DNA of 64,000 bases from Gemmobacter lutimaris (lineage in GTDB: Bacteria; Pseudomonadota; Alphaproteobacteria; Rhodobacterales; Rhodobacteraceae): NCBI RefSeq assembly GCF_003570715.1, contig NZ_QXXQ01000001.1, forward strand, positions 590,822 to 654,821, written 5' to 3'. The position numbers and the translations under genes were made by a program. Positions 1 through 11,458 of the stretch are shown here, in pieces. The notes under the pieces are model-generated. The model saw only the letters and a list, made by a program, of their open reading frames with translations. It made no database searches and was not told the origin of the DNA. The stretch's first letter is position 1. Each line of letters starts with the position of its first letter.

Positions 1-218
1 TCGGCGGTGCCAGCGCAATCCCGGATGCGCCGTTCCTTTATGGCCCTTATTTTCATCTTCCCGCACAACATTTCATCGCAACCCCCTGCCGCCTTCTGAA
101 CCGCTGTGTTCGTCAACTCAGGCAAGATTGCCCCCGCCGTCATGGCGGCAGACCATAGGCAGACCGCTGCGGGCCTTCGTTCAGACCGCCGGCAGGCAGT
201 TTGGGGGCGCCAAATAGT
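1..218. other. Leader region upstream of ureD, no supported gene
   Basis: No open frame here looks protein-like. The stretch probably holds the promoter and leader of the urease operon, because ureD is the first gene and begins right after it. A short GGCAA-GA-TTGCC inverted repeat lies at about 122-133. I could not identify convincing -35/-10 or sigma-54 elements. The preceding gene lies outside the window. Confidence 0.4.
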
Positions 219-1061
219 ATGGCCGACGGGGATTTTCAGCGTATCAGCCTGCAGCGCAGTCATGGTGAGGCGGCGCTGGTGCTGGATTTGCAGGCAGGTC
301 AACCGCGCTTGCGAAAGCTGCGTCAGCAGGGATCGGCCAAGATCATGTTGCCTCGCGTAACCGGCGATCTGCCAGAAGCTGTGCTTCTGAACACCTCGGG
401 CGGATTGACGGGGGGCGACCGTCTGGACTTTGCGCTGCACCTTGGTGCCGGGTTGCGCCTTTGCGCTACAACCCAGACCGCCGAACGCGCCTATGCCAGC
501 GACGGGCGCGCGGCCCATGTGAAGATTGCCGCCCATCTCGCCCCACAGGCAGACCTCGCATGGTTGCCACAAGAGACGATCCTGTTTGAAAACAGCGTTC
601 TGGCACGCGACACGACAGTGCATCTGGCGCATGACGCCCGGCTGTTGATGGCGGAAACGGTGGTGCTGGGGCGGCATGCCATGGGCGAAACCCCACGCCA
701 TGCCCGGCTGACGGATCGCCGCCGCATCCTGCGGGACGGGCGCCCGGTCTGGGCCGAAACCACGCGGATCGACGCGGGCTACCTTTCGGAGGCAGAAACG
801 CCGGCTCTGCTGGGCGGCGCACGGGCCTTCGCCGTGCTGGCATTGATCGCGCCCGGGGCCGAGGACGCCCTGCCCCGCCTGCGCGCCGTGCTGGACGAAC
901 CCGGCGTTGTGGCTGCGGCCTCAAGCTGGAACGGCAGGTGCCTTGCACGTTTCACCGCGCGCGATGGCTGGCCCCTGAAACGACAACTCGCGCGCGCGAT
1001 CCACGCGCTTCGCCCCGGCCCGCTGCCGCGCGTCTGGCAGATGAATGGAGACATCGTATGA
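219..1061 (+). CDS. ureD: Urease accessory protein UreD
   Basis: UreD is the scaffold that joins UreF and UreG on the urease apoprotein so that the carbamylated dinickel centre can be assembled. The 280-residue product has family blocks such as AKIMLPR near the N-terminus and [12 protein letters not shown] around residue 60, and its length is normal for UreD. I prefer the ATG at 219, preceded by GGGGGCG, over an in-frame TTG at 201 that would add six residues. It is the first gene of the operon, and its stop overlaps the ureA start (ATGA). Function is firm from similarity and context; the exact start is less certain. Confidence 0.95.
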   Translation: MADGDFQRISLQRSHGEAALVLDLQAGQPRLRKLRQQGSAKIMLPRVTGDLPEAVLLNTSGGLTGGDRLDFALHLGAGLRLCATTQTAERAYASDGRAAHVKIAAHLAPQADLAWLPQETILFENSVLARDTTVHLAHDARLLMAETVVLGRHAMGETPRHARLTDRRRILRDGRPVWAETTRIDAGYLSEAETPALLGGARAFAVLALIAPGAEDALPRLRAVLDEPGVVAAASSWNGRCLARFTARDGWPLKRQLARAIHALRPGPLPRVWQMNGDIV

Positions 1062-1360
1062 ACCTGACCCCCCGCGAGCGCGAAAAGCTGATGGTCAGCC
1101 TCGCCGCCATGGTCGCCCGCAACCGGCTGGCGCGTGGCGTGAAGCTCAACCACCCCGAAGCGATCGCCTTGATCACCGATTTCGTGGTCGAGGGCGCCCG
1201 TGACGGACGCAGCGTTGCCGATCTGATGGAGACCGGCGCCCATGTCATCACCGTGGAACAATGCATGGAGGGTGTGCCCGAAATGATCCATTCCGTTCAG
1301 GTCGAGGCCACCTTTCCCGACGGCACCAAGCTCGTCACCGTCCATCACCCGATCCGCTGA
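1058..1360 (+). CDS. ureA: Urease gamma subunit
   Basis: This is the smallest structural subunit of the cytoplasmic nickel enzyme urease, which hydrolyses urea to ammonia and carbamate. The product is exactly 100 residues, the usual bacterial length. It begins [11 protein letters not shown] and contains the conserved [17 protein letters not shown] and [20 protein letters not shown] segments. The start at 1058 sits inside the ureD stop codon, which indicates translational coupling. A longer upstream start in the same frame would run into ureD and is not needed. Confidence 0.98.
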   Translation: MNLTPREREKLMVSLAAMVARNRLARGVKLNHPEAIALITDFVVEGARDGRSVADLMETGAHVITVEQCMEGVPEMIHSVQVEATFPDGTKLVTVHHPIR

Positions 1361-1383
1361 TCCGCCACGCCAGGAGGCCATAC

Positions 1384-1956
1384 ATGAAACGCATTCTCCT
1401 TTCCGCAAGCCTGCTGCTGCTGCCCGGCGCGGCTCTGGCCCATTCTGGCCATATCGGTGGCAATGCACTTGCCGCCGGGATCGGGCATCCCCTGGGTGGG
1501 GCCGATCATGTGCTGGCCATGGTTGCCGTCGGCCTCTGGGCGGCACTTCTGGGTGGGCGGGCATTGCCAGCGCTGCCCTTGGCCTTCGTCGTGGCCATGT
1601 TGGCCGGGGGCGCCGCCGGTGCGGCGGGCATGCCCCTGCCAGGAGTAGAGCCGATGATCCTGGCCTCCATCGTTGCACTGGGTGCGGCTGCCGCACTGGC
1701 GCTGCGTCCGGCCCTGCCACATGCGTTGGCGGCGGTGGCGCTGTTCGGCCTGTTCCACGGTCATGCCCATGGCGCGGAAGGCCCGGAAGCCGGGCTCGCG
1801 CTTTATGCGGCGGGCTTCGCGCTGGCAACCATGGCGCTGCATCTGGCCGGTGTCGGGCTTGGCATCGGGCTGGTGCGGCTGTCACGGGCCGCGCTGGTGC
1901 GCGGCCTTGGCGGCGCGACGGCCGTGGCGGGCCTCGCACTCGCCATTGCGGGGTAA
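1384..1956 (+). CDS. ureJ: HupE/UreJ-family nickel permease
   Basis: A 190-residue polytopic membrane protein placed between ureA and ureB. An N-terminal signal-like segment ending ALA-HSGH is followed by the family signature [16 protein letters not shown] (residues about 36-51) and by about five further hydrophobic helices. A second His cluster (FHGHAHG) lies near the middle. HupE/UreJ proteins are secondary Ni/Co carriers or metal-delivery proteins, so the likely job is nickel supply for urease. A strong AGGAGG lies 8 bases before the ATG. Its position inside the structural genes ensures co-expression; transport itself is inferred from the family. Confidence 0.92.
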   Translation: MKRILLSASLLLLPGAALAHSGHIGGNALAAGIGHPLGGADHVLAMVAVGLWAALLGGRALPALPLAFVVAMLAGGAAGAAGMPLPGVEPMILASIVALGAAAALALRPALPHALAAVALFGLFHGHAHGAEGPEAGLALYAAGFALATMALHLAGVGLGIGLVRLSRAALVRGLGGATAVAGLALAIAG

Positions 1957-1960
1957 GTCC

Positions 1961-2266
1961 ATGGTCCCCGGAGAGATTTTTCCAGCCGACGGCAACATCA
2001 TCCTGAACGAGGGCGCCGAATGTCTGACCCTGATGGTGGCCAATACCGGCGACCGGCCCGTGCAGGTCGGCAGCCATTACCATTTCGCCGAAACCAACCC
2101 CGGCCTTAGCTTCGACCGGGTGGCGGCGCACGGCATGCGGCTGGACATCGCGGCAGGCACGGCCGTCCGCTTTGAACCGGGGCAAAGTCGCGAGGTGCGG
2201 CTGGTGCCCTTCGGCGGCGCACGTCGCGTGTTCGGCTTCAACCAGAAAGTCATGGGGGATCTGTGA
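1961..2266 (+). CDS. ureB: Urease beta subunit
   Basis: The beta subunit of the urease (ABC)3 trimer, 101 residues, the normal length. It begins [11 protein letters not shown] and carries the conserved [11 protein letters not shown] motif, the [15 protein letters not shown] block and the C-terminal [14 protein letters not shown]. It starts four bases after the ureJ stop and is followed immediately by ureC with no gap. Longer in-frame starts upstream lie inside ureJ and are not credible. Confidence 0.98.
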   Translation: MVPGEIFPADGNIILNEGAECLTLMVANTGDRPVQVGSHYHFAETNPGLSFDRVAAHGMRLDIAAGTAVRFEPGQSREVRLVPFGGARRVFGFNQKVMGDL

Positions 2267-3973
<1,707 letters not shown>

Positions 3974-4033
3974 CCCATGATCCGGCATCGGCGCCCCCTC
4001 CCCTTCACTCAGACAGCAAAAGGTTGAAAGACC

Positions 4034-4543
4034 ATGAATATCCCCATGGCTCAGGGCATTCTTCGCAGCGGCCAGTGGCTTAAGGCAGACGGGCGTGTCG
4101 TGCTGGGCTATGATGCGCGGTTCCTGCGGCGCAAGCGGCTGGTGGCGGAGGATGACAGCGCCTTCCTCGTCGATCTGGCCGAGACCACGAGCCTCGATCA
4201 GGGCGATGCGTTCCAGCTTTCCGACGGGCGGCTGATCGTGGTCATCGCGGCTGCGGAGGAGATCATCGAAGTGCGGGGCGATCTGCCACGTCTGGCCTGG
4301 CATATCGGCAACCGTCACACGCCCTGTCAGATCGGCGCCACCCATCTGGCGATCCGCCGCGATCATGTGCTGGAAAAGATGCTGGCCGGGCTGGGGGCGG
4401 AGCTGACGCCCTCGACCGCGCCGTTCCGGCCCGAGGGCGGTGCCTATGGCCACGGCCGCACGATGGGACATGACCATGGGGGGCACGACCACGGCCCCTT
4501 CGGCCATCACCATGGCGACGGCAAGTTCCATGTCCATGGCTGA
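4034..4543 (+). CDS. ureE: Urease accessory protein UreE, nickel metallochaperone
   Basis: UreE binds nickel and hands it to UreG and the apo-urease complex. The 169-residue protein has the two-domain UreE core (residues 1 to about 135) with the metal-binding GNRHTPCQIG block. It then has a histidine-rich tail from about residue 137 to the end holding ten His among many Gly and Asp. Such tails bind several nickel ions and are thought to store metal. A weak GGTTGAAAG ribosome site precedes the ATG. The 3' end overlaps ureF. Confidence 0.96.
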   Translation: MNIPMAQGILRSGQWLKADGRVVLGYDARFLRRKRLVAEDDSAFLVDLAETTSLDQGDAFQLSDGRLIVVIAAAEEIIEVRGDLPRLAWHIGNRHTPCQIGATHLAIRRDHVLEKMLAGLGAELTPSTAPFRPEGGAYGHGRTMGHDHGGHDHGPFGHHHGDGKFHVHG

Positions 4544-5177
4544 GGCGACCGACCGGCTGCATCTGGTGCAATGGCTGTCGCCCGCCTTTCCGATCGGCGC
4601 TTTCGCCTATTCGCAGGGGCTGGAATGGGCGATTGCCGAGGGCGGGCTGACCAGCGCCGGGGCGCTGCGCCCCTGGGTGCGGGCGGTGCTGCATCATGGC
4701 AACGGGCGGGTCGATGGTATCCTGCTGGCGCGGGCTCGCGCGGGCGATACCCCCCAGATGCTGGCCGATCTGGCGCTGGCCTTCGCTACATCCGCCGAAC
4801 GCGAGACCGAGATGCTGGAACAGGGCGCCGCTTTCGCCCGTGCGCATCTGGCGATGACCGGCATCGTCTTGCCCGAGGGCCTGCCCTATGCGGTGGCGGT
4901 GGGGCTGGCGACCCGCCCGCTGCGTGTGACAACAGAGGAGGTTCTGACGCTCTGGCTGCATGGCCTTGCCGCGCAGCTTGTGTCGGCCGCTGTGCGGTTT
5001 GTGCCGCTTGGACAAGGCGCGGGGCAGCGGCTGTTGCATGATCTCGCACCCGGTCTGACCGCACTGGCAACCGAACTTGCCACGACCCCGCTGGACGACA
5101 TTTCCGGCTTCACCCCCGGCGCCGATCTGGCGGCGATGCGGCACGAAACCATGGACATCAGGATTTTCAGGACATGA
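4530..5177 (+). CDS. ureF: Urease accessory protein UreF
   Basis: UreF is the all-helical partner of UreD that recruits UreG and acts as a checkpoint during urease activation. The 215-residue frame carries the family hallmark [18 protein letters not shown] near the N-terminus and the conserved C-terminal block around [10 protein letters not shown]. Two ATGs six bases apart (4530 and 4536) are both possible starts; the first overlaps ureE by 14 bases. The end overlaps the ureG start (ATGA). Confidence 0.95.
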   Translation: MSMAEATDRLHLVQWLSPAFPIGAFAYSQGLEWAIAEGGLTSAGALRPWVRAVLHHGNGRVDGILLARARAGDTPQMLADLALAFATSAERETEMLEQGAAFARAHLAMTGIVLPEGLPYAVAVGLATRPLRVTTEEVLTLWLHGLAAQLVSAAVRFVPLGQGAGQRLLHDLAPGLTALATELATTPLDDISGFTPGADLAAMRHETMDIRIFRT

Positions 5178-5794
5178 CCAGCATGAATGGCCCGCTGCGG
5201 GTGGGCATCGGCGGCCCGGTGGGTGCGGGCAAGACGACGCTGACGGAAAAGCTCTGCGCCGCGCTGGCGGATCGCTGTTCGATGGCGGTCATCACCAATG
5301 ATATCTACACGCGCGAGGATGCCGAATACCTGATGCGCGCGCAGGTGTTGCCGGCCGATCGCATCCGGGGCGTCGAAACCGGCGGCTGCCCGCATACCGC
5401 GATCCGCGAAGATGCCTCGATCAACCTCGCCGCCGTGGCCGACCTGCGCCGTAACTTCCCCGACCTCGATCTGATCCTCATCGAATCCGGCGGCGACAAT
5501 CTGGCCGCGACCTTCAGCCCGGAACTGGCGGATCTGACGATCTATGTCATCGACACCGCCGCCGGGCAGGACATTCCGCGCAAACGCGGGCCGGGGGTCA
5601 CGCGTTCAGACCTGCTGGTGGTGAACAAGACCGATCTGGCGCCGCATGTCGGGGTGGATCGCGCGCTGCTGGAGGAAGATACTGCCCGCGCCCGTGGCCC
5701 CCGCCCCTATGTGATGGCCGAGTTGCGCCATGGTCGCGGCGTCGCCGATGTGGTGCGCTTCCTGCAAGAGGATGGCGGCCTCGCGCTGGCCTGA
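5174..5794 (+). CDS. ureG: Urease accessory GTPase UreG
   Basis: UreG is the SIMIBI-class GTPase that powers nickel insertion into urease. The 206 residues match the family length. The P-loop [11 protein letters not shown] lies at residues 13-23, the nickel-binding CPH motif in [13 protein letters not shown], and the guanine-specificity NKTDL near residue 154. It begins at 5174 within the ureF stop (an alternative ATG is at 5183) and is the last gene of the operon. A long imperfect hairpin follows at 5807-5864. Confidence 0.98.
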   Translation: MTSMNGPLRVGIGGPVGAGKTTLTEKLCAALADRCSMAVITNDIYTREDAEYLMRAQVLPADRIRGVETGGCPHTAIREDASINLAAVADLRRNFPDLDLILIESGGDNLAATFSPELADLTIYVIDTAAGQDIPRKRGPGVTRSDLLVVNKTDLAPHVGVDRALLEEDTARARGPRPYVMAELRHGRGVADVVRFLQEDGGLALA

Positions 5795-5806
5795 GGGGCA
5801 GGCGTG

Positions 5807-5864
5807 GCCCGCATGCGGCACCCACTGTGAAATCCCGCCCCGGCGCTTGCCGCATGCCGCGGGC
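5807..5864 (+). terminator. Candidate hairpin after the urease operon
   Basis: The arm at 5807-5819 (GCCCGCATGCGGC) pairs with 5849-5864 (GCCGCATGCCGCGGGC), leaving a 3-base bulge and a 29-base loop. It starts 12 bases after the ureG stop. There is no clean T-run, so it may be a weak or Rho-assisted terminator, or simply a structured spacer before surE. Confidence 0.35.
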
Positions 5865-5899
5865 TCGTCTAATCAGGATGCCAACGAAAGGCTTTCCGA

Positions 5900-6688
5900 A
5901 TGCGCATCCTGATTACGAACGACGACGGTATCAACGCCCCCGGACTTGAGGTGCTTGCCGCCATCGCCGCCGAAATCGCGGGCCCAGAGGGCGAGGTCTG
6001 GACCGTGGCACCCGCCTTCGAACAATCCGGCGTCGGCCATTGCATCAGCTATACCCACCCCATGCTGATCGCCAAGCTTGGCACGCGCCGCTACGCGACC
6101 GAGGGCAGCCCGGCCGACTGCGTGCTGGCGGCACTTTACGACGTGTTGCAGGGCGCGGCGCCCGATCTGGTGCTGTCGGGCGTGAACCGGGGCAACAATG
6201 CCGCCGAGAACACGCTTTATTCCGGCACCATCGGCGGCGCGATGGAGGCGGCGCTACAAGGTATTCCCGCCATTGCGCTGTCGCAGTTCATGGGGCCGCA
6301 AACCGCCGAACTGGATGATCCGTTTCAGGCCGCGCGCCAGCATGGCGCGGCGGTGGTGCGCCGTATCCTCGATACCGGGCTCTGGCAGCCCGAGGCTGAT
6401 TACCGGCTGTTCTACAACGTGAATTTCCCGCCTGTCGCGGGCGCGGCAGTCAAGGGCATCCGCGCCGCCGCCCAAGGGTTCCGCCGCGATACCAGCTTTT
6501 CCGCCGATCCGCATATCTCGCCCTCGGGCAAGCGCTTCCTCTGGATCAAGGGCGGCCCGCAACATCGCCCCACCGCGCCGGGCACCGATGCCGCCGTCAA
6601 TCTGGACGGCTATATCTCGGTTACGCCCATGCGGGCTGATCTGACCGCCCATGATGTTCTGGCCGATCTGGCGGCAGGTCTCGCATGA
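5900..6688 (+). CDS. surE: 5'/3'-nucleotidase SurE
   Basis: A metal-dependent nucleoside-monophosphate phosphatase associated with stationary-phase survival. The 262-residue protein opens [10 protein letters not shown] with the two metal-binding Asp residues. It carries the [10 protein letters not shown] block and the [17 protein letters not shown] region that completes the active site. The AACGAAAGG upstream serves as a plausible ribosome site. Its last four bases overlap the start of pcm, as in the surE-pcm pairs of many proteobacteria. Confidence 0.96.
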   Translation: MRILITNDDGINAPGLEVLAAIAAEIAGPEGEVWTVAPAFEQSGVGHCISYTHPMLIAKLGTRRYATEGSPADCVLAALYDVLQGAAPDLVLSGVNRGNNAAENTLYSGTIGGAMEAALQGIPAIALSQFMGPQTAELDDPFQAARQHGAAVVRRILDTGLWQPEADYRLFYNVNFPPVAGAAVKGIRAAAQGFRRDTSFSADPHISPSGKRFLWIKGGPQHRPTAPGTDAAVNLDGYISVTPMRADLTAHDVLADLAAGLA

Positions 6689-7350
6689 CCACAGGGACGC
6701 CGGATCACGAAGACGACCCGGCCGAACGCAAGATGCGCTTTCTCTTTGCCCTGCGCTCGCGCGGCGTCACCGATAGCCGCGTTCTGACCGCCATGGAACG
6801 GATCGACCGGGGCCTTTTCGTCAAGGGTCTGTTCGCCGAACGTGCCTATGAGGACATGCCACTGCCCATTTCCTGCGGGCAGACCATCTCGCAACCCTCG
6901 GTCGTCGGTCTGATGACACAGGCGTTGGGGGTGCAGCCGCGGGATGTGGTGCTGGAAATCGGCACCGGCTCCGGCTATCAGGCCGCCATCCTCAGCCAGC
7001 TCTCCCGTCGCGTCTACACGATTGACCGCCACCGCCGCCTTGTGCGCGAGGCCTCCGATCTGTTCCGTGCCATGGGCCTGACCAATATCACCGCTGTCGC
7101 GCGGGATGGCAGTTTTGGCTGGCCCGAACAGGCCCCTTTCGACCGTATCCTCGTCACCGCAGCCGCCGAAGACCCGCCCGGCCCCCTGCTGGCGCAACTG
7201 AAACCCGGCGGCATCATGGTTCTGCCGGTCGGGCAATCCGATGCGGTGCAGAGCCTGATCAAGGTCACGCGCCAGCCCAACGGCTTCGATTACGAAGAGT
7301 TGCGCCCCGTTCGCTTCGTTCCGCTGGTCGAAGGGCTTGCGTCCGAATAG
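6685..7350 (+). CDS. pcm: Protein-L-isoaspartate O-methyltransferase
   Basis: Repairs isoaspartyl residues in aged proteins by SAM-dependent methylation. The 221-residue product contains the family signature [17 protein letters not shown], the SAM motif [31 protein letters not shown] and the C-terminal [12 protein letters not shown]. It overlaps surE by four bases, so the two repair/survival enzymes are translationally coupled. The nlpD-like gene follows after 69 bases. Confidence 0.95.
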   Translation: MTTGTPDHEDDPAERKMRFLFALRSRGVTDSRVLTAMERIDRGLFVKGLFAERAYEDMPLPISCGQTISQPSVVGLMTQALGVQPRDVVLEIGTGSGYQAAILSQLSRRVYTIDRHRRLVREASDLFRAMGLTNITAVARDGSFGWPEQAPFDRILVTAAAEDPPGPLLAQLKPGGIMVLPVGQSDAVQSLIKVTRQPNGFDYEELRPVRFVPLVEGLASE

Positions 7351-7419
7351 TCTGGCGCGCACTATATGAAGCGTAACGCAACGCGACCCGGATCAACCGG
7401 GCAGGAACGAGGCAGAGCC

Positions 7420-8667
7420 ATGCGATCGACCTTTCTTGCCATTCCCCCGCTCCGCGCCCTCGGCCTTGGCGGCAGCCTTCTGCTCGTCGCGGCCTGCGGC
7501 AATGGCGGCGGAAAACCTTTCGACTGGGATTTTCGGCCCGGTGGTGTCTCTACCGCCGATGCCGCCCGCGCCGCCACCGCCGCAAGACCCAGCCCCGACG
7601 GGCGCGGCGTGATCTCCTACCCCGGCTATCAGGTGGTCGTCGCCCGGCGCGGCGATACCGTAGCCAGCGTCGCGGCCCGCATCGGCATCGACCCCGGTGA
7701 ACTGGCCCGCTACAACGCGGTCAACCCGAACGACCCGGTGCGCGAGGGCGAGATCCTCGCCTTGCCCCGCCGCGTCGCGGAAGGGGCCGCGCCAATCGCT
7801 CCGGCCACCGGCGCAATCGTCGGTGCCCCGATCAGATCGGGTTCGATCGACGTGGCCCCGCTGGCCAGTGCCGCCATCGACCGCGCGGCCCCGAAACCCG
7901 CCACTGCGCCACAGGGCTGGCAGAAGGGCGCCGATGCTGCCGGAGCCGCACCCGGCGTCGAACCCGCCCGCCATCAGGTGAAACGCGGCGAAACCGCCTT
8001 CACCATCGCCCGCGCCTATAACGTCTCGGCCAAGTCGCTGGCCGACTGGAACGGTCTCGACGCCAATATGACGGTGCGCGAGGGACAGTATCTGCTGATC
8101 CCCACAGCGGCTACGCCCGTGCCGGTCGCCGCCGCACCTGAACCCGTCACCCAACCGGGTGCCGGCTCGCCTACGCCCGTGCCGCCCTCTGCCGCCAAAC
8201 CGCTGCCGCCGAAGGACGAACCGCCTGTCGCAACCAAGAAACCCGACGGCACCAAGGCCGCCGCACCGGCCGCAAAACCTGTGGCCGATCTCGGGACCAA
8301 CCGCAGCGGTGCCTCCGCCTCCAAGCTTGCCATGCCGGTCAGTGGTCAGGTGATCCGTCCCTATGCCAAGGGCAAGAACGAAGGCATCGACATCGGAGCC
8401 AGCGCTGGCGCAGGTGTGGTTTCCGCCGCCGATGGCACAGTGGCCGCCATCACCAAGAACACCGATGGCGTGCCGATCCTTGTGATCCGTCATGCCAACA
8501 ACCTGCTGACAGTCTATGGCGGTATCGACGCGGTGGCGGTGGCCAAGGGTGCCTCGGTCAAACGCGGCCAGCAGATCGCCAAGGTCCGGGCCGGCAGCCC
8601 GTCCTTCCTGCATTTCGAGGTGCGCAAGGGCTTCGACTCCGTCGATCCCATGTCCTACCTCCAATAA
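7420..8667 (+). CDS. NlpD-like LysM lipoprotein with degenerate M23 domain
   Basis: A 415-residue lipoprotein. The lipobox LVAAC ends a short signal peptide (residues about 1-25). Two LysM domains follow (about 67-115 and 183-235), then a Pro/Ala/Lys-rich linker, then a C-terminal LytM (M23) domain from about residue 300. The zinc ligands of active M23 peptidases are replaced: EGIDIGAS lacks the first His, and FLHFEVR has Leu in place of the first His of HxH. The same is true of E. coli NlpD, an amidase activator, so a role in activating cell-wall amidases at division is likely. The surE-pcm-nlpD order supports this. The ATG at 7420 follows AGGAACGAGG; an ATG 54 bases upstream would spoil the signal peptide. 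Confidence 0.88.
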   Translation: MRSTFLAIPPLRALGLGGSLLLVAACGNGGGKPFDWDFRPGGVSTADAARAATAARPSPDGRGVISYPGYQVVVARRGDTVASVAARIGIDPGELARYNAVNPNDPVREGEILALPRRVAEGAAPIAPATGAIVGAPIRSGSIDVAPLASAAIDRAAPKPATAPQGWQKGADAAGAAPGVEPARHQVKRGETAFTIARAYNVSAKSLADWNGLDANMTVREGQYLLIPTAATPVPVAAAPEPVTQPGAGSPTPVPPSAAKPLPPKDEPPVATKKPDGTKAAAPAAKPVADLGTNRSGASASKLAMPVSGQVIRPYAKGKNEGIDIGASAGAGVVSAADGTVAAITKNTDGVPILVIRHANNLLTVYGGIDAVAVAKGASVKRGQQIAKVRAGSPSFLHFEVRKGFDSVDPMSYLQ

Positions 8668-8688
8668 GCATCCTACCTGCAATAAACG
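8653..8688 (+). repeat. 18-bp in-frame tandem duplication across the nlpD stop
   Basis: Units 8653-8670 and 8671-8688 match at 15 of 18 positions. Each encodes Ser-Tyr-Leu-Gln-stop in the same frame. The second copy would act as a spare ending if the first stop were read through. Confidence 0.8.
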
Positions 8689-8689
8689 C

Positions 8690-8721
8690 AAAGGGCGGGT
8701 GCCGCACAGCATCCGCCCTTT
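8690..8721 (+). terminator. Rho-independent terminator of the surE-pcm-nlpD unit
   Basis: A 13-bp stem (AAAGGGCGGGTGC with GCATCCGCCCTTT, one G-T wobble) encloses a 6-base loop and starts 22 bases after the stop. It is followed by TATCTT. It lies between convergent genes and, with its A-rich left flank, may serve both strands. Confidence 0.85.
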
Positions 8722-8730
8722 ATCTTGGCC

Positions 8731-8824
8731 CAAATATCCCCGCCGGAGGCTCCGCCGCCCGCCGTCCCGCATCACGCCGGGCCACCTTCCGCGCCAGCCG
8801 GGGTGACGGGGGCTCGATGCCCCC
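8731..8824. repeat. Dispersed hairpin repeat, copy R1 (inverted orientation)
   Basis: The core CAAATATCCCC (8731-8741) is the reverse complement of the GAGGATATTTG core seen in the other copies. It is followed by a small GGAG/CTCC palindrome and then by the hairpin GGGGGC-TCGAT-GCCCCC (8808-8824). Compared with copies near 48.9 and 54.8 kb, about 50 extra bases separate the core from the outer hairpin. It fills the gap between convergent genes. Confidence 0.6.
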
Positions 8825-8856
8825 GGCGCGCCGCCCCCTGTTTCAAGATGTCGGTT

Positions 8857-9696
8857 TCAGGATACGCGCACGCCGTGACGCGCTGCCAGATCGGTGAAGA
8901 ACTGCCAGGCCACCCGGCCCGAGCGCGCGCCGCGCGTGGCTTGCCATTCGATGGCCTCGGCCCGCAGCACCTCGGGCGCCACCTCCACCCCGTAAGCCGC
9001 GCAATAGCCGTCGATCATCGCCAGATAATCGTCCTGCGAACAGGGGTGGAAGCCCAGCCACAGCCCGAAACGGTCGGACAGCGACACCTTCTCCTCCACC
9101 GCCTCGCTCGGGTTGATCGCGGTCGAACGCTCGTTCTCGATCATGTCGCGCGGCATCAGGTGGCGGCGGTTCGAGGTGGCGTAAAGGATCACATTCTCCG
9201 GCCGCCCTTCGATCCCGCCATCCAGCACGGCTTTCAGGCTCTTGTAATGCTGGTCGTCATGGCTGAACGACAGATCGTCGCAGAACAGCACGAACCGCGC
9301 GTCGGAGGCCCGCAGAAGGTTCAGAAGCCGCCCGACCGAAGGCAAATCCTCGCGCGCCAGTTCCACCAGCTTCAAGTCCAACCCCTCGGCCCGCACGGCG
9401 GCATGGATCGCCTTCACGAGGCTCGATTTCCCCATCCCCCGCGCGCCCCACAAAAGCGCGTTATTCGCGGGCAGGCCCTGCGCGAAATGCCGGGTATTCA
9501 CCAGCAGCGTGTCACGCGCCCGGTTCACACCGATCAGCAGATCCAGATCCACCCGCGCCACCTTCGTCACAGGCTCCAGCCGGTCAGGGCCGGTATGCCA
9601 GACGAAAGCCGGGGCCGCGCCGATGTCCGGCGCGGGCGGCAGCGGCGGGGCAAGACGCTCCAGCGCCTCGGCGATACGCAGCAAAGGGTCGGTCAC
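8857..9696 (-). CDS. DUF815-family P-loop ATPase
   Basis: A 279-residue AAA-like ATP-binding protein of the DUF815 family, whose role is not established. The Walker A motif [10 protein letters not shown] lies near residue 84, Walker B VLFCDD near residue 139, and a sensor-like [13 protein letters not shown] segment follows. The conserved FGLWLGF and arginine-containing C-terminal helices complete the family profile. Its start overlaps the tatC stop by four bases, so it is expressed with the Tat translocase. That linkage could reflect a link to export or cell-envelope stress, but this is inference. Confidence 0.88.
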   Translation of the reverse strand: MTDPLLRIAEALERLAPPLPPAPDIGAAPAFVWHTGPDRLEPVTKVARVDLDLLIGVNRARDTLLVNTRHFAQGLPANNALLWGARGMGKSSLVKAIHAAVRAEGLDLKLVELAREDLPSVGRLLNLLRASDARFVLFCDDLSFSHDDQHYKSLKAVLDGGIEGRPENVILYATSNRRHLMPRDMIENERSTAINPSEAVEEKVSLSDRFGLWLGFHPCSQDDYLAMIDGYCAAYGVEVAPEVLRAEAIEWQATRGARSGRVAWQFFTDLAARHGVRVS

Positions 9697-10559
9697 TTGT
9701 AGTCCTCGCCCTCGGGGTCGTCGTCCTCGTCCTCGACCCAGGTGCCATCGGCACGGGCCTGCGCCTCACGGTCGCGTTCAAACCGCGCGATGAGAAGGAT
9801 CGAGATTTCATAAAGCGGGTAGATCGCCCCGAAGAGCATGATCTGGCTGAACATATCGGGCGGCGTCACCACGGCGGCCACGGCGAGGATGCCGACCACC
9901 GCGTATTTCCGCATGGCTTTCAGTCCCTTGGACGAGATCAGCCCCGCCCGCCCCATCAGGGTCAGCAAAACTGGAAGCTGGAAGCACAGGCCGAAGGCCA
10001 TGACGAAGGTCATGGTCAACGACAGATAGCTTTCCATCGAACCCTGGAAGACCACGCCCGCCGGTGGCGCGCTCAGATCCCCCCCACCCGCCAGATCGCT
10101 GGCAAACTGATCCTGAAAGCCCAGGAAGAAGCCAAAGGCGAAGGGCAGGATGATGAAATAGGCGAAGGCCGCGCCGATCAGGAACATCACGGGAGAGGCC
10201 ACAAGGAACGGCAGGAAAGCGTTCTTCTCGGACCGATAAAGCCCTGGCGCCACGAACCGCCACAACTGATAGGCGATGATCGGGAAGGCCAGCGCGAAGC
10301 CGCCCCACATGGCGATGCGGATGGCGACGAAGAAGCCCTCCTGCATCTTCACGAGGATCAGTTGGCATTCCTGCCCGCGCTCGGCCAGCACGACGCACAT
10401 CGGCCGCGCCAGAAAGGCAAAGATCGGCTTCCACAGGATATAGCCGATGATGAAACAGGCCACGAAAGCCGAGATCGCATAAAGGATCCGGGTCCGCAGT
10501 TCCTTTAGATGTTCGATCAGCGGCGCCGCGCTGTCGTCGATATGGTCGTTCGCACTCAT
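9693..10559 (-). CDS. tatC: Sec-independent protein translocase TatC
   Basis: TatC is the polytopic core of the twin-arginine translocase that binds signal peptides of folded substrates. The 288-residue protein has the N-terminal signature [11 protein letters not shown], six hydrophobic helices, the conserved FEGFF-like block (here [12 protein letters not shown]), and an acidic cytoplasmic tail ([10 protein letters not shown]). It overlaps tatB upstream and the DUF815 gene downstream by four bases each, forming one operon. Confidence 0.97.
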   Translation of the reverse strand: MSANDHIDDSAAPLIEHLKELRTRILYAISAFVACFIIGYILWKPIFAFLARPMCVVLAERGQECQLILVKMQEGFFVAIRIAMWGGFALAFPIIAYQLWRFVAPGLYRSEKNAFLPFLVASPVMFLIGAAFAYFIILPFAFGFFLGFQDQFASDLAGGGDLSAPPAGVVFQGSMESYLSLTMTFVMAFGLCFQLPVLLTLMGRAGLISSKGLKAMRKYAVVGILAVAAVVTPPDMFSQIMLFGAIYPLYEISILLIARFERDREAQARADGTWVEDEDDDPEGEDYK

Positions 10560-11041
10560 GCGTCAGGGGCCTTTTCGGCGGGGGCCTCGCCGTCTTTCAA
10601 CGCGCGCAGCCTGTCGCCGGTCTCGTTCAGGATGGCACGGCGCGCGGCCTGCTTTTCGGCCAAGGCCTGCGTCTCGCTGCCAATCGCGGGCGCGGCGGCA
10701 TTGTCAGCGGGCGGCGGGGCATCAGGATCAGGCTGCGGCTTGGCAGGGCCGGTGGCGGGTTTCAGCGGGTCCCATTTCTCGAACCTGTCAGCCGCCTGTT
10801 TCACCGCATCAAGGCCAAGTGCCTTGGCGCTGGTGGCCTTCTTCAGATCGTCAGCCGCCTCTTTCACGCCCGCCTCGCGCGCGGCATCTTCCATCGCGCC
10901 CTGAAATTCACGCGCCATGCGCCGCAGCTTGCCGGTAAACCGGCCAAGCTGCTGAAACATCATGGGCAGATCCTTCGGCCCGATGACGATCAGCGCCACG
11001 ACGCCGATGACCAGAAGTTCGGTCCATCCGATATCGAACAT
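10556..11041 (-). CDS. tatB: Sec-independent protein translocase TatB
   Basis: A 161-residue single-span protein. It opens [26 protein letters not shown], followed by the amphipathic helix ([16 protein letters not shown]) and a long Ala/Pro/Lys-rich cytoplasmic tail. These features define TatB, which forms the substrate receptor with TatC. It lies 39 bases after tatA and overlaps tatC by four bases. Confidence 0.95.
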   Translation of the reverse strand: MFDIGWTELLVIGVVALIVIGPKDLPMMFQQLGRFTGKLRRMAREFQGAMEDAAREAGVKEAADDLKKATSAKALGLDAVKQAADRFEKWDPLKPATGPAKPQPDPDAPPPADNAAAPAIGSETQALAEKQAARRAILNETGDRLRALKDGEAPAEKAPDA

Positions 11042-11080
11042 CGCTTTCCCCCGTCAGAACCCGCCTGTCCGTTCCGCGGC

Positions 11081-11302
11081 TCAGACCTTGTCCTTGTCTG
11101 CCGGGGTCACGTCTTTCGCGCTGTCGGCCTTCACGGTGTCATCGGCGGCGCTTTCGATCTCGCTCGCGCCATCCTTCACGCCCTTCTTGAAGGCGGTGAT
11201 GCCCTTGCCGACCTCGCCCATCAGCGAGCTGACCTTGCCGCGGCCGAACAGAACCAGCACCACGACGGCGATAAGCAGCAGTTGCCAGGGTCCCATCTGC
11301 AT
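11081..11302 (-). CDS. tatA: Sec-independent protein translocase TatA
   Basis: TatA multimers form the conduit of the Tat system. The 73-residue product has one N-terminal membrane helix ([13 protein letters not shown]), the hinge GRGKV, an amphipathic helix ([13 protein letters not shown]) and a charged tail. I place the start at the ATG 11302 because GGAGG sits eight bases upstream on this strand. An in-frame TTG at 11317 would translate that ribosome site as MEEFD and is rejected. First gene of the tat operon. Confidence 0.95.
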   Translation of the reverse strand: MQMGPWQLLLIAVVVLVLFGRGKVSSLMGEVGKGITAFKKGVKDGASEIESAADDTVKADSAKDVTPADKDKV

Positions 11303-11458
11303 GTCGAATTCCTCCAATGGGAAGTGTCTTTGGCCACAGGCTTACCCAAGCCATCGCCCGGCGTAAGCCCCGAATCCGCTGCGATGCGGCGGATTGCTGA
11401 CAGCTATATGTCAGTTGCCCCCTGCGAGAAAGCACCATCGCAACAACAGGAGATTCCC

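Noticed and set aside
1..218. Sigma-54 or NtrC-type promoter for the urease operon
   Set aside because: I looked for GG-N10-GC spacing with TGGCA/TTGC elements and did not find a match good enough to report.
1384..1956. ureJ as a hydrogenase gene (hupE)
   Set aside because: The protein family is shared, but no hydrogenase genes are present and it sits inside the urease operon, so the urease-linked name is preferred.
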